A stretch of DNA of 64,000 nucleotides from Nostocales cyanobacterium HT-58-2 (GTDB lineage Bacteria > Cyanobacteriota > Cyanobacteriia > Cyanobacteriales > Nostocaceae). Position 1 is the stretch's first letter, and every line of letters begins with the position of its first letter. The notes under the pieces are model-generated. The model did not search any database. It was not told the DNA's origin and saw only the letters and a list, made by a program, of their open reading frames with translations. The DNA is taken from contig CP019636.1 in NCBI GenBank assembly GCA_002163975.1, positions 4,467,501-4,531,500 of the forward strand. Reading direction: 5' to 3'. Both the position numbers and the translations under genes were made by a program. This document shows positions 19,606 to 29,387 of this stretch, piece by piece.

Positions 19606-19945
19606 ATATTCGACTCCTTTACCCCTTCAATAACAAGGTAAAATGTCAAATGATTAATAATGTTTTGAGATGCGCCAGAAACAGAAGGGATGACTCATCT
19701 ATAATTTGTCCGGCGGTAATATAAATAAGTTAACTTATAATCCTAATGCGATGCCATTTACCTAGAGTTGACACAGCACTGGAAACGATGAGATTAGCCC
19801 AAAATTTGTCTTCTTGTTCAACTATCGGTGTGAAAATTCATCCAGAAGACAGATAGAGTGATTAAGCATAACTACATCCTGGAGAGAAGAAATGACATTC
19901 CTGGACTTCGTAGAATAATGCCAGTGTTAGATACGGAGTTTAGTT
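19606..19945. other. gap without gene
   Basis: There are 340 bases upstream of chaB (minus) and of the 70-aa gene (plus). This is a divergent promoter region with no recognisable operator, RNA or frame. Confidence 0.4.
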
Positions 19946-20158
19946 ATGACTTATCCAGAAAACGACCAAGTAAAAAACCAAAAATCTGACGAACAAGACG
20001 CTGCTGCTTCCGGTGGTTACCAAACTCCCATTGACTCTGATATCCGCAAGACTGGTGTAGCTGCTAAAAGTGATGCTAAGGAATCTGCTGTGCCAGAATC
20101 TGGTAGCAGTGATCAGTTTACCGAAGGTGCTGGCAATCAGGGGACTGAAAAGCGTTAA
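19946..20158 (+). CDS. small disordered hydrophilic protein
   Basis: This 70-aa protein is rich in Asp, Ser, Gly, Lys and Gln with no hydrophobic core: DEQDAAASGGYQTPIDSDIR, then KTGVAAKSDAKESAVPESGS. An ACGGAG site precedes the ATG and a strong terminator follows 40 bases after the stop, so it is a proper monocistronic unit. Composition resembles stress-related disordered proteins. I recognise no family. Confidence 0.6.
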   Translation: MTYPENDQVKNQKSDEQDAAASGGYQTPIDSDIRKTGVAAKSDAKESAVPESGSSDQFTEGAGNQGTEKR

Positions 20159-20198
20159 GTTTTCATTCTACTGAGAGCAGTCGTATTCAAAAACTGAC

Positions 20199-20247
20199 AG
20201 GTGGAATTGTATGATGCTCACTGCATCTTTACTCCACCTATTTTTTT
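20199..20247 (+). terminator. rho-independent terminator after the disordered protein gene
   Basis: The outer stem AGGTGGA / TCCACCT (20199-20205, 20233-20239) encloses an inner GATGC / GCATC stem and is followed by A and seven T. Confidence 0.8.
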
Positions 20248-20405
20248 AGTTTTTGATAAATAACTTTTCATGCTTTATTTTACAGCTAAAACGATAGTTT
20301 TATTTATATATGGGGTATTATCAATTACCTTCCGAATTTTCATGACTCATAACACTAAATAAACTCATTCGCTTTAACTCACTTGTGACGAACTTTAGGC
20401 AAATT

Positions 20406-20930
20406 TTATTTTCTAAAAATTCTATACTCTACTATATGCAAAACTCTTCCACTTAAATTTGTCTTATCATACTCTCTCACAATCTGCCCACCGAGCTTTT
20501 CTGGGATTCTTCGGCTGGGCGTATTTGCCTTATCAACAGGATATACAAGATAGTTATAATCTAAGTTTTCTTCCGCCCATTGCTTGAGTGCATTCATAGT
20601 CTCTAGTCCAAAACCATTTCCATGTGCTGACTTTTTCAACCAAATACCAAGTTCTGGTTGCTCACTACTTATTTCATGAATTCCTGCACACCCTAAAAAT
20701 TCTAGTGAACTTTTATTTACAATCACCACTACCAGATGTTTTGCGTTTGTGATTTCAACTATTGAATCGTTAATGAATGATTCTGTTTCAGAAATATGTT
20801 TAGGTGAACGAGGATGCATATAAGTAGTAATGTCCTCAGTGAATTCTCGAAAAATGTCTTCTTTATATTTCTGGGATATAGGCAGTAACAAAAGCCGATT
20901 TGTCGATATTTCTACCTGCGACAGTTCCAT
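20406..20930 (-). CDS. GNAT acetyltransferase, RimJ/RimL-like
   Basis: This 174-aa protein begins ISTNRLLLLPISQKYKEDIF, the classical RimJ/RimL/SpeG-like start. It contains LEFLGCAGIHEI (beta4) and LGIWLKKSAHGNGFGLETMN, in which the acetyl-CoA loop Q/RxxGxG/A appears as HGNGFG, and then ANTPSRRIPEKLGG near the end (NxxS-type motif). It would acetylate an amino group on a protein terminus, antibiotic or polyamine; the substrate is unknown. It stands alone, and the upstream region is AT-rich. Confidence 0.8.
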   Translation of the reverse strand: MELSQVEISTNRLLLLPISQKYKEDIFREFTEDITTYMHPRSPKHISETESFINDSIVEITNAKHLVVVIVNKSSLEFLGCAGIHEISSEQPELGIWLKKSAHGNGFGLETMNALKQWAEENLDYNYLVYPVDKANTPSRRIPEKLGGQIVREYDKTNLSGRVLHIVEYRIFRK

Positions 20931-22628
20931 AGTCTGAGATGTTTAGCATTTGTGTAACTAAGTTTACCAATTTGAGCCATAATACGCTTAAAATTATTGC
21001 AAGTTATTTTTATATATTAGATTTGTCATGTATTAAATATTACATATTTACCGAAAAATAAAAGAAGTTTATATAAAATTCAAGAAGAAAAAATCTAAGT
21101 TTTGTCATGAAAGAGCTAAAGTTTTGTTAAGATGCAATTGCTGGTATTTTATCAACGGAAAAGTTCAATCAGGATGTGAAGAAGTAAGTAAGTACTAGCA
21201 ACATTGAGTTCAGTAGGCAAAACGATGACCACTTCTATATTCTTTGACGACGCCCTCCGGATGCTTGTAAACGCCTTCTTACTTTCGGCATTACTACTCA
21301 TTGCCTTTTCTGGCTTGGGTTTAGCAGTTATCGAAACTATGGAAAAATCAGGCATTCGCGTAGATGCAAAACGGCTTCATTAAGTCCAATTTCTCCACAG
21401 ACGCTTTAGGCAAAAGGGCTTCCCCCAGAGTCACAGATTCGCTCACCTCAAACTGAAAAATCACTTGTTGTCGAAAAGCCTTAAGTGCAAGTGTTCGCTA
21501 GCAACAAACTGTAGGAACACTCAAGCGCACAAGTCTCATAGCGTTATGTAAAAACCTGTTGGCGACGCAAGCACGAGAAAGTGTGCCGCTACTTAGACGC
21601 ACGCAAATGAGACACAAGAAAAAGATTAAGCTAAGATGGCTCTGTTCGACACAGTATTCAGATCGAAAAGCCCTGGTTTAAGAAACACTCAGTCTGGTGA
21701 ATGCTTTTGTCGCAATCACTTTGGCTGTAACAACCCCAGACGGATATCTTTCTGATAAGGAGACGCGTTGTGATTTGTCTGCGCCGTCTCGTACGATGCT
21801 TTTCAGAGGTGACTCCAATGGATTCGGAGCAAGAAGATGTTGGACAAAGTTCCACACACTCTAAGGCAACAAAAGTATACATATCTTTGTTGAGTTCAGC
21901 TAAAGAATCCTGCTCCTACGACTTACGGGAAAAGCTTCCGCAGTAGCCATAGACTTATGTTTAGCTGATGGGCGATTCAAGAAGAGCAAGGCTTTTTGAA
22001 CAATTTGTATCAAACCTTCGGGATTCCTGTGATAAATGGTGCAATTGACATCCTTCCACCCCTTCTCTATCTAATCGCAGGGTAGGATGCCAAGTTTTAC
22101 GATTTGGGTTCACTGGTTTTACACGTCGGCTTACTTGGACGAGCAGATTCAACGCAACACACTACCGTTCTTCTGTTAGAGACGCTTACAGCAGTTTTCG
22201 TCATTCATGGTCAAATGATTTCAAAAGCGCTGTAAATATTAAAGAAGCAATTTCCTGCTAATAGTGGTAAACTTAGGAGAATGTCATTGATAATAATATT
22301 TAAGTGTAGTTTGATAGTTTCTTGTAAGATGCACTACACTAAATAAAGGGTGACAAAAAAGAAATGAAGGCTAAAGACTGAAGAAAAAACTTTTTTACTT
22401 CTGGCTTTGTACTTCAAAGTTGAAATGGCTGGCTATTAGTAATATAGTTCAGTTGAGAACTTGTACTGCCACTCAATTTATGAAAAATATGTCTGGGGGC
22501 AAACAGTAACCCAAACTGACTAATGTTATAAAGAAAGTCCATGAGAGGGTAGCCCGCCCCGAAGGCTTAGACGAAGGGATGCTATTCTCACAAATGTTAG
22601 CAAACACGCTCAAGTTAAAAGTTCGCTT
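20931..22628. other. 1.7-kb decayed region
   Basis: No firm gene is seen. Besides the small frame at 21225-21383, I find only short frames without recognisable domains (for example minus 21658-21882 and 21961-22152) that look like decayed coding sequence. Short GC-rich repeat pieces occur at 22540-22580 (GAGGGTAGCCCGCCCCGAAGG). I cannot name an ancestor for any of it. Confidence 0.45.
21225..21383 (+). CDS. possible 52-aa membrane peptide
   Basis: ATG 21225 to TAA 21381-21383 encodes 52 aa with one hydrophobic span (MLVNAFLLSALLLIAFSGLG) and a charged tail (ETMEKSGIRVDAKRLH). The upstream ribosome site (AGGCA) is weak. It may be a real small protein or a scrap in a decayed region. No family is recognised. 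Confidence 0.28.
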   Translation: MTTSIFFDDALRMLVNAFLLSALLLIAFSGLGLAVIETMEKSGIRVDAKRLH

Positions 22629-23036
22629 GTGCAACCTCAAAAAGCAGACAAAATTGACTTTAGTAGCGAATATCCGTGTCCCTGCCGTCGGCGGGGGCGG
22701 TTAATTCCAATTACGCTGACAGAAGCATTTGGTTGTGATCGCTGTCAGCAAATATTTGTGGTGGAAGATAATGGTTACGTATTGGAGCAACTTTCCACTA
22801 CATATCCCTATAAACGAGCTTGGCGTTGGACAGGGAATAGTTGGCAAGTTGTCCATCCTCGGTTAGGAGAAAGCTATTTGCCTGTAGCACTTGGCATTAT
22901 TTTCGTGCTAGTGATTATATGGTTACCATTAGCACTACGCTTGGCAAGCGGTTACAGCATTATTGCTTGGGCGATGGTAGCAGTGCTATTGGCTATTCTG
23001 CCAGCACTGATGGTCTGGCTTACCTACAGACGATAA
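22629..23036 (+). CDS. conserved cyanobacterial membrane protein with zinc-ribbon-like start
   Basis: This 135-aa protein has an N-terminal CPCRRRGRL ... CDRC pair of cysteine motifs (about residues 17-39) suggesting a small metal-binding ribbon, a middle soluble part ending in WRWTGNSWQVVHPRLGESYL, and two hydrophobic spans near residues 85-130. The start used is GTG 22629 without a clear ribosome site, so it may be a few codons off. It ends 4 bases before the proA-like gene, so the two are co-transcribed. The function is unknown. Confidence 0.65.
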   Translation: MQPQKADKIDFSSEYPCPCRRRGRLIPITLTEAFGCDRCQQIFVVEDNGYVLEQLSTTYPYKRAWRWTGNSWQVVHPRLGESYLPVALGIIFVLVIIWLPLALRLASGYSIIAWAMVAVLLAILPALMVWLTYRR

Positions 23037-23040
23037 CTGA

Positions 23041-24306
23041 ATGACAGTGGATGTTTTTGATGTTAACCTCGAACCAATTGCAAGCGCTAAACACGCCTAT
23101 CAAGCTGCCTTAAAGTTAGGAACAACAAAAGGAGCAGATAGAAGTCGTGCTGTATTAGCGATGGCAGAAGCTATTATGCGTTCATTTGACGACATTCTAG
23201 AAGCCAATACCTTGGATCTGGAAGCAAGTCGGGAAATGGCGGTACCAGATTTAATTTTGGATTGGCTGAAGCTGACTCCAAAACGACTGGAGATGGCAGT
23301 AGAGATTTTGCAACGGGTAGGGGAGTTATCAGATCCGCTGCGGCGAGTCAGACACGCTGACTATCAACTAGACGATTCTCAAACTTATACGCAATTAATG
23401 CCTCTAGGAGTGATTGCATTTATTTATGAGGCGTTTCCGGAGTTGGGAGCGATCGCCGCTGGGTTGTGCATCAAAACTGGCAACAGTTTAATCCTCAAAG
23501 GTGGTGCAGAGGCGGTTCATTCTAACACGGCGATCGCTAACGCACTCCTGGCTGCGGTGAGTGAAGTTGGTTTACCAGCAGGTTGTTTACAACTCATAAC
23601 AGCAGAACATGGAACCTCTATTCGAGACTTAGTGACACAAGACCAGTACTTAAATTTAGTGGTTCCCTACGGACGTTCCAGTCTTGTACAGCAGGTCGTG
23701 CGACACTCCACCTCCCCAGTTTTAAAATCAGCTATGGGCAATTGTTACCTCTACTGGTCGCCAAATGGCAGTTTAGATATGGTACGGTGGATCACCATAG
23801 ATAGCCATCAAAGCGAGCCAGATCCGGTGAACGCAATTGAAAAAATACTGATTCACCGACAAGCCTTGCCATCATCCTTAATGACATTGTGGAATAGCTT
23901 AAAAGAGAAAGGCTTTGAGATCAAGGGAGATGCCGAGTTGGTAGAAGCCTTTCCTCAGTTACAGCTTGTTAAGGATGAAGAATGGGAAAGCGCTTATCTC
24001 ACCAAGACAGTCGCTTTTAAACTAGTAGATAGCCTAGAGGCTGGGATCGCCTGGATTAATCGTTACAGCAGCGGTCATGCTGACTGCATTGTGACCGAAT
24101 CTTATCAAGAAAGTCGGCAGTTTGCCTTGGGAGTAAACAGCGCCTCCAGCTACATCAATGCTTCTCCGCGTTTCTCTCGAAACCCGTCGCGAGGAGAGTC
24201 AGTCTTTCTAGGAATGTCCAATCAAAAAGGTCATCGACGCGGATTAATTAGTCTAGAAAGCTTGACAACCGTCAAGCATATTGTTCAAGGAAATGGTCGG
24301 TTTTAG
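23041..24306 (+). CDS. proA: glutamate-5-semialdehyde dehydrogenase (gamma-glutamyl phosphate reductase)
   Basis: This 421-aa aldehyde-dehydrogenase-fold enzyme would reduce gamma-glutamyl phosphate to glutamate semialdehyde with NADPH, the second step of proline synthesis. Family segments are clear: PLGVIAFIYEAFPE, CIKTGNSLILKGG, TSPVLKSAMGNCYLYW with the catalytic Cys, and RFSRNPSRGESVFLGMSNQK. Several positions differ from classical ProA (GNCYLY instead of GICHVY; GHRRGLISLESLTT instead of ARGPMGLxxLTT), so this may be the divergent second ProA paralogue of cyanobacteria. It is followed by a strong terminator. Confidence 0.78.
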   Translation: MTVDVFDVNLEPIASAKHAYQAALKLGTTKGADRSRAVLAMAEAIMRSFDDILEANTLDLEASREMAVPDLILDWLKLTPKRLEMAVEILQRVGELSDPLRRVRHADYQLDDSQTYTQLMPLGVIAFIYEAFPELGAIAAGLCIKTGNSLILKGGAEAVHSNTAIANALLAAVSEVGLPAGCLQLITAEHGTSIRDLVTQDQYLNLVVPYGRSSLVQQVVRHSTSPVLKSAMGNCYLYWSPNGSLDMVRWITIDSHQSEPDPVNAIEKILIHRQALPSSLMTLWNSLKEKGFEIKGDAELVEAFPQLQLVKDEEWESAYLTKTVAFKLVDSLEAGIAWINRYSSGHADCIVTESYQESRQFALGVNSASSYINASPRFSRNPSRGESVFLGMSNQKGHRRGLISLESLTTVKHIVQGNGRF

Positions 24307-24337
24307 GAATTTCGACACCACGGCTTGTCTTGATACT

Positions 24338-24369
24338 CCCCTGCTCTAAACGGCAGGGGATTTTTGTTT
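24338..24369 (+). terminator. rho-independent terminator after proA
   Basis: The stem CCCCTGC / GCAGGGG (24338-24344, 24353-24359) is followed by A and TTTTTGTTT. Confidence 0.85.
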
Positions 24370-24389
24370 AATAGAGAATAAGTAGCTCG

Positions 24390-24480
24390 ATGTGAATAAA
24401 TGTAGGATGGGGAGCGCAAAGCGTAATCCATGCTGCTCAAACAATTGATGCGTTACGGCTACACCTAACACATCCTACGA
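24390..24480. repeat. dispersed repeat fragment
   Basis: AATAAATGTAGGATGGG here (about 24395-24412) with the following AGCGC recurs near 49735-49757, just after the second MITE copy. The core carries the common cyanobacterial GCGTTACGGC...CATCCTACG inverted motif. Confidence 0.45.
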
Positions 24481-24517
24481 AAAATTCTGTCCGCCTACTT
24501 AAGACTTGCCATAACTT

Positions 24518-24590
24518 AGACTTCTTGCTCAAATGAAAAACCTACACTCACCGTAAGAGAGGGACTTACGGTGAGGATGCAAGAAGTCTA
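24518..24590. repeat. nested double hairpin between proA and the DUF4332 gene
   Basis: The outer arms TAGACTTCTTGC / GCAAGAAGTCTA (24518-24529, 24579-24590) and the inner arms CTCACCGTAAG / CTTACGGTGAG (24547-24557, 24565-24575) are all perfect. Together they fold into one 73-base two-tier hairpin with no T run after it. It could be a MITE-like element or a structured RNA. Confidence 0.7.
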
Positions 24591-24705
24591 TTTACTTGAA
24601 ACGCGCTATATAGCTTAATTTTTCTTAAGATAGGATGGAATAAACCCATGAATTCGTGTAGTTATTACTATTCACTCTATTTATAGAGTCTATTTTTTTG
24701 AAGAA

Positions 24706-25173
24706 ATGTCGTCCAAACCAAAAGCAACTGTAAAGAGTATCTCATCCTGCAATTGGGCTATTGAGCAATTGCCTGGATTGAGTCAGCAAGAACAATTCCA
24801 ACTGCAAAACTGTGGAATCACAACCACAGAGGCGCTCCTTCAACAAGGCAAAACACCTGCAGATAGGCTAGCACTCGCAAATAAATTACAAATTCATCTT
24901 CAATATGTTAACAAGTGGGTCGCGTTAGCTGATTTGGCTCGCATTCCTGGTATAGGAACACAATATTGCGGATTATTGCTACACGCAGGCATTGGTTCTG
25001 TAACCCAGTTAGCAACCACCCCGATTCATAGACTCTACCAGCAACTTCTGCGCTTAGTTGTAGCGACAATGCAACGACGTGATTTATGTCCTTCAATTGA
25101 GCAAGTGAAACAGTGGAGCCAACAAGCTAAAACAGTTCTAGGTACTCAAGAGATGAGGGAGAATAATTTTTGA
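24706..25173 (+). CDS. DUF4332 helix-hairpin-helix protein
   Basis: This 155-aa protein has two copies of a helix-hairpin-helix-like unit typical of DUF4332: WAIEQLPGLSQQEQFQLQNC GITTTEALL (residues 17-45) and LARIPGIGTQYCGLLLHAGI GSVTQLA (residues 77-105). Such domains bind DNA or RNA non-specifically, and the role of this family is unknown. The cysteine pair (Cys35, Cys87) sits at matching repeat positions. It starts at ATG 24706 after a T-rich leader. Confidence 0.7.
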   Translation: MSSKPKATVKSISSCNWAIEQLPGLSQQEQFQLQNCGITTTEALLQQGKTPADRLALANKLQIHLQYVNKWVALADLARIPGIGTQYCGLLLHAGIGSVTQLATTPIHRLYQQLLRLVVATMQRRDLCPSIEQVKQWSQQAKTVLGTQEMRENNF

Positions 25174-25229
25174 CTCTTGACCCTTGACTCTTGACTTTTG
25201 ACTCTTGACCCTTGACCCTTGACTCTTCA
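25172..25229. repeat. tandem 7-base repeat (TTGACTC / TTGACCC)
   Basis: About eight head-to-tail copies of TTGACTC, TTGACCC and TTGACTT fill the gap between the DUF4332 gene and the TetR gene. This is a short tandem repeat of the type frequent in heterocystous cyanobacteria. Confidence 0.85.
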
Positions 25230-25841
25230 ATCTTTTGCTAAAACTCCATTCAGGAAGATATCAGCTAGTCCTTCTGCCATTTCCTGCATTTGTTGGGGAG
25301 AAGCGTTAGGTTCCATCAGGGTGTTGTTAGAAAAGCCTGCGATCGCAAACATCCCCAAAAAAACTTTTGCCACGAGCTTAGCATCCATCTTGCGATAGAT
25401 TCCTTTGTCCATTGCAGTTTGAAAGAATGCTTCAGCGACATCAGTCATTTTGACAATCACTTCAGACTGGATGCGATCGCGCAAGTCTGGGTGAAACTGT
25501 GCCTCCATAAAACAAACCCGCATGAGGTCGGCATTTTTATGCATATTCCACATCCGGCGACGCATAACCTGAGCGACAGCCTTGTAACTCCCCATTTCAC
25601 TCAATTCTGTCAGCAAATCTGTCAGAATCTCTACCCATCCTTTTGTGGCGACTTCAACCAAAATTGCCTTTTTATTGGGAAAATGACGAAATAGAGTGCC
25701 TTCAGCAACGCCAGCTGCTTGTGCCAAGTCACGTGTCGTGGTGCCATCAAATCCTTGAGACGCAAACAATCGCCTAGCCGCCTCTAAAATGCGGATGCGT
25801 GTTTGTGCTTCAGAAGATGGGGGAGGATTAAAAATTCGCAT
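25227..25841 (-). CDS. TetR/AcrR family transcriptional regulator
   Basis: This 204-aa repressor has an N-terminal helix-turn-helix at residues 16-62 (RIRILEAARRLFASQGFDGT TTRDLAQAAGVAEGTLFRHF), a textbook TetR DNA-binding domain, followed by an all-helical ligand domain of unrecognised specificity. It is divergent from the M16 peptidase pair with a 150-base shared promoter region, so it may control that operon and itself. Its 3' end touches the tandem repeat. Confidence 0.88.
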   Translation of the reverse strand: MRIFNPPPSSEAQTRIRILEAARRLFASQGFDGTTTRDLAQAAGVAEGTLFRHFPNKKAILVEVATKGWVEILTDLLTELSEMGSYKAVAQVMRRRMWNMHKNADLMRVCFMEAQFHPDLRDRIQSEVIVKMTDVAEAFFQTAMDKGIYRKMDAKLVAKVFLGMFAIAGFSNNTLMEPNASPQQMQEMAEGLADIFLNGVLAKD

Positions 25842-25993
25842 AACAGTTATAGTGATATATCCGGAACAGGTTGTGTAGCATCATTGTCTAACGTCAAGAG
25901 CAATAACTACAGAAAGCTTAATACAAGATTAAGACCCTATTTCTTAGGTAACCTGTTTGGTGTTGTCATAGAACTTTACTCTTATTTTCGCGT

Positions 25994-27577
25994 ATGAACA
26001 AAGCTAGTCGCTTATACCAAAGGGAAGTTAAAAACAAATCTTGCCGACTTTTCATTTCATTTCTTGTCGCAGTACTCCTTTGCTGGGGATGGGTACCAGG
26101 AATTGCCCTAGCAAAGACTCAGCCTCCAATGCCTGCTGAAACTTCGATTCAACCTTATTTAGATCGGGTAATCAAGCAGTTGACCGAGTTTCGTCTAGAC
26201 AATGGGATGAAGTTCATTGTCTTGGAACGGCATCAAGCCCCTGTAGTTTCTTTTCTGACTTACGCTGATGTTGGCGGTGTAGATGAGCCAGATGGGAAAA
26301 CAGGTGTCGCACACTTTCTAGAGCATTTGGCTTTTAAAGGTACAACGCGGATAGGGACATCTAATTACCAGGCAGAAAAACCACTCCTTGAGCGCTTGGA
26401 GCAATTAGCAGAGCAAATCACAGCAGCGAAAGCCGCTGGTAATCAAGATCAAGTTGCAAAGTTAGCAGCGCAATTGAAAAAAGTAGAATCACAAGCCAAC
26501 AAACTTGTCAAGCAAAATGAGTTAGGACGAATTGTAGAACAGGCTGGAGGTGTGGGCTTAAATGCTAATACCTCCACAGAAGCGACTCGTTATTTTTATA
26601 GCTTTCCTTCTAATAAGTTAGAACTGTGGATGTCGTTGGAGTCAGAAAGATTTCTCGACCCTGTCATTCGTCGCGAGTTCTTTAAGGAAAAAGATGTGAT
26701 TTTGGAGGAGCGACGTCTGCGAGTGGAGAATTCCCCTATTGGACTGATGATTGAAAAGTTTATAGATACTGCTTTCAAAGTCCATCCTTACAAACGTCCG
26801 GTCATTGGTTATGACGAAGATATCCGCAATCTCACACCCGATGATGTGGAGAAGTTTTTTGAAACGCACTATGTCCCTAGTAATTTGACAATTGCTGTTG
26901 TTGGTGATGTCAACCCTACTGAAGTCAAGAGACTGGCACAAACTTACTTTGGGCGTTACAAGGCAAAAGAAAAAGTTGTTGCTCAAATCCCCGCAGAACC
27001 AAAACAGACACAAACGCGAGAAGTGACTGTTGAATTACGTTCTCAACCTTGGTATTTGGAAGGTTATCATCGTCCAGCAATAACTCATCCAGATCAGGCA
27101 GTTTATGAGATTATTGGCAGGTTGCTAAGTGACGGACGTACGTCTCGACTGTATAAGTCTTTGGTGGAAAAGCAGCGCTTGGCACTCACAGCACAGGGTT
27201 TTAGTGGGTTCCCAGGAGATGAATATCCAAATTTGATGTTGTTCTATGCTCTTACAGCTCCAGACCATACGGTTGATGAAGTGGCTGGGGCTCTGCGATT
27301 GGAAATTGATAAGTTGAAGACTGAGCCAGTTTCTGCTGCTGAGTTGGATCGAGTAAAAACGCAAGCTCGGGCGGGTTTGTTGCGAATGCTTGACTCCAAT
27401 ATGGGAATGGCGCAGCAGTTGTTGGAGTATGAGGTAAAAACGGGCTCTTGGCGGAATTTGTTCAAGCAGCTGGATGAGATTGTGGCTGTGACACCTGCTG
27501 ATATTCAACGGGTGGCAAACGCGACGTTTACGACGGAGAATCGTACGGTTGGTAAGCTGTTGTCGAAGCAAGGGTAG
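25994..27577 (+). CDS. M16 family zinc peptidase, catalytic partner
   Basis: This 527-aa exported peptidase has a signal-like segment at residues 20-40 (ISFLVAVLLCWGWVPGIALA). The inverted zinc motif HFLEH (HxxEH) lies near residue 107, and the distal Glu lies in KEKDVILEERRL. A lysine/alanine-rich coiled insert (about residues 130-180) separates them. The C-terminal half carries the R/Y-type substrate region. It works as a heterodimer with the next gene, 5 bases downstream, which lacks the zinc motif. Such pairs degrade peptides in the periplasm or at the cell surface. Confidence 0.88.
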   Translation: MNKASRLYQREVKNKSCRLFISFLVAVLLCWGWVPGIALAKTQPPMPAETSIQPYLDRVIKQLTEFRLDNGMKFIVLERHQAPVVSFLTYADVGGVDEPDGKTGVAHFLEHLAFKGTTRIGTSNYQAEKPLLERLEQLAEQITAAKAAGNQDQVAKLAAQLKKVESQANKLVKQNELGRIVEQAGGVGLNANTSTEATRYFYSFPSNKLELWMSLESERFLDPVIRREFFKEKDVILEERRLRVENSPIGLMIEKFIDTAFKVHPYKRPVIGYDEDIRNLTPDDVEKFFETHYVPSNLTIAVVGDVNPTEVKRLAQTYFGRYKAKEKVVAQIPAEPKQTQTREVTVELRSQPWYLEGYHRPAITHPDQAVYEIIGRLLSDGRTSRLYKSLVEKQRLALTAQGFSGFPGDEYPNLMLFYALTAPDHTVDEVAGALRLEIDKLKTEPVSAAELDRVKTQARAGLLRMLDSNMGMAQQLLEYEVKTGSWRNLFKQLDEIVAVTPADIQRVANATFTTENRTVGKLLSKQG

Positions 27578-27582
27578 AAAAA

Positions 27583-29127
27583 ATGAACTGCGAAGACGCT
27601 AAAGGCGCAAAGAGAGACATGAAGAGATTTAAGGGGAGAAGGAATAAGGTAAAAGTGAGAAGGTTTTTTTACTCATTGCTGGTTTGTTTGGCGTTGGTTC
27701 CGTTGTTGTCCTTTGGAGTATTTAACATATCTTGGGCAGCGACAGCGGCGAAGCATTATACAGAGTTACAATTTCCACCGCTACCTCAGGTGAAATTGCC
27801 GAAGTATGAGCGCTATAAGATGGACAACGGCATGGTTGTTTATTTGATGGAGGATCATGAACTACCGTTGGTAGGTGGTACAGCAATGGTACGTACAGGT
27901 CAGCGCGTTGAACCTGGAGATAAGGTGGGTTTGGCTCAGTTGACGGGTATTGTGATGCGTTCTGGCGGAACTCAGAAGCATACGCCTGATCAGCTCAATG
28001 AGATGTTAGAGCAACGGGCGGCTTTGGTAGAAACTGGTATTGGTGACACTGCTGGTAATGCTAGTTTTGAAGCACTCAGTGAAGATTTAGAAACAGTTTT
28101 TGGGTTATTTGCTGAAGTCCTTCAAGAGCCAGTATTTAACCAGGAGAAGCTGGATTTGGCAAAAACACAGTTGCGGGGTGCGATCGCCCGTCGCAATGAC
28201 GATCCAGATGAGATTGCGAATCGGGAATTTCAAAAATTGATTTATGGGAAGGACAGCCCTTACGCTCGTACTGAGGAGTACGCAACGCTGGATAATATTT
28301 CCCGTGAGGATTTGGTGAAGTTTAAAGAGCAGTATTTTTATCCAAATAATATAATTTTGGGAATTGTGGGGGATTTTGACTCCAAGAAAATGCGATCGCT
28401 CATTCAGAATAAGTTTGGTGCGTGGAAACCTAATCCCAAACTGGCTAAATCTGTGTTACCAACAGTGTCGCAAAATAAAGCTGGTGGTGTCTTTTTTGTC
28501 AATCAGCCACAACTGACTCAAAGTAATATTCTGATTGGGCATTTGGGAGGACAGTTCAAGAGCCCCGATTATCCGGCGCTGGATGTCTTGAATGGAGTCT
28601 TAAATGGCTTTGGCGGACGCTTGTTTAATGAGGTGCGATCGCGTCAGGGTTTAGCTTACTCGGTATATGGTGCTTGGAGTCCCCGATACGACTACCCTGG
28701 AATGTTCATCGCTGGTGGACAAACACGCTCAGATGCTACAGTGCAGTTTGTCAAAGCTCTACAGCAAGAAATCAAGCGTCTGCAAGCTCAAAGCGTGACG
28801 CCTCAAGAGTTGGCTTTTGCGAAGGAATCGACTCTCAACTCATTTGTTTTCAATTTTGAAGATCCCGGACAAACATTGTCACGCTTGATGCGATACGAAT
28901 ATTACGGCTATCCGTCTGATTTCCTGTTCCGTTATCAAAAGGCGGTAGCTGCAACCACAGCTGCTGATGTGCAACGAGTTGCACGGAAATATCTCAAGCC
29001 AGACAATTTGGTGACTTTGGTCGTCGGGAATCAAAGCGCTATTAAGCCGCCACTAACGCAGTTAACAACACAAGTGACGCCAATAGATGTAACAATTCCC
29101 GGTTCACCAACACAGGCGAAGAATTGA
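27583..29127 (+). CDS. M16 family peptidase, non-catalytic partner
   Basis: This 514-aa protein has an N-terminal hydrophobic segment (residues 26-50) for export. The position of the HxxEH motif reads GLAQLTGIVMRSGG, so no zinc site exists. The C-terminal half carries the substrate-binding VRSRQGLAYSVYGAWSPRYD with the conserved Arg/Tyr pair. It complements the upstream catalytic subunit as in known M16B heterodimers. The start codon lies 5 bases after the previous stop. A terminator follows about 100 bases downstream. Confidence 0.86.
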   Translation: MNCEDAKGAKRDMKRFKGRRNKVKVRRFFYSLLVCLALVPLLSFGVFNISWAATAAKHYTELQFPPLPQVKLPKYERYKMDNGMVVYLMEDHELPLVGGTAMVRTGQRVEPGDKVGLAQLTGIVMRSGGTQKHTPDQLNEMLEQRAALVETGIGDTAGNASFEALSEDLETVFGLFAEVLQEPVFNQEKLDLAKTQLRGAIARRNDDPDEIANREFQKLIYGKDSPYARTEEYATLDNISREDLVKFKEQYFYPNNIILGIVGDFDSKKMRSLIQNKFGAWKPNPKLAKSVLPTVSQNKAGGVFFVNQPQLTQSNILIGHLGGQFKSPDYPALDVLNGVLNGFGGRLFNEVRSRQGLAYSVYGAWSPRYDYPGMFIAGGQTRSDATVQFVKALQQEIKRLQAQSVTPQELAFAKESTLNSFVFNFEDPGQTLSRLMRYEYYGYPSDFLFRYQKAVAATTAADVQRVARKYLKPDNLVTLVVGNQSAIKPPLTQLTTQVTPIDVTIPGSPTQAKN

Positions 29128-29229
29128 AGAAGGAGTCAGAATTAGCCTAGAAGGGAACAGGAGGGTTTTAGGATGAGGATTTAAACCATAACCCTAACTG
29201 CTAGACTATGGAATTTTCGACCCGCATAG

Positions 29230-29262
29230 GGGAACAGTTTCCTGTTCTCTGTTCCCTTTTTT
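29230..29262 (+). terminator. rho-independent terminator after the M16 operon
   Basis: The stem GGGAACAG / CTGTTCCC (29230-29237, 29249-29256) is followed by six T. Confidence 0.82.
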
Positions 29263-29387
29263 GATTAAGGTTCAAATAAACCATTCATAGAAATCTGGAC
29301 AAAGCTACCTAAAGGTAGACAAATCTAGACAACCACGTTTGCAATCTTAGTCCAAAGCCCTAAAACAACAGGGATAAATGGCGACCC

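Noticed and set aside
21961..22152. 63-aa minus-strand frame in the decayed region
   Set aside because: It was checked against transposase and nuclease motifs I know. Nothing matched convincingly.
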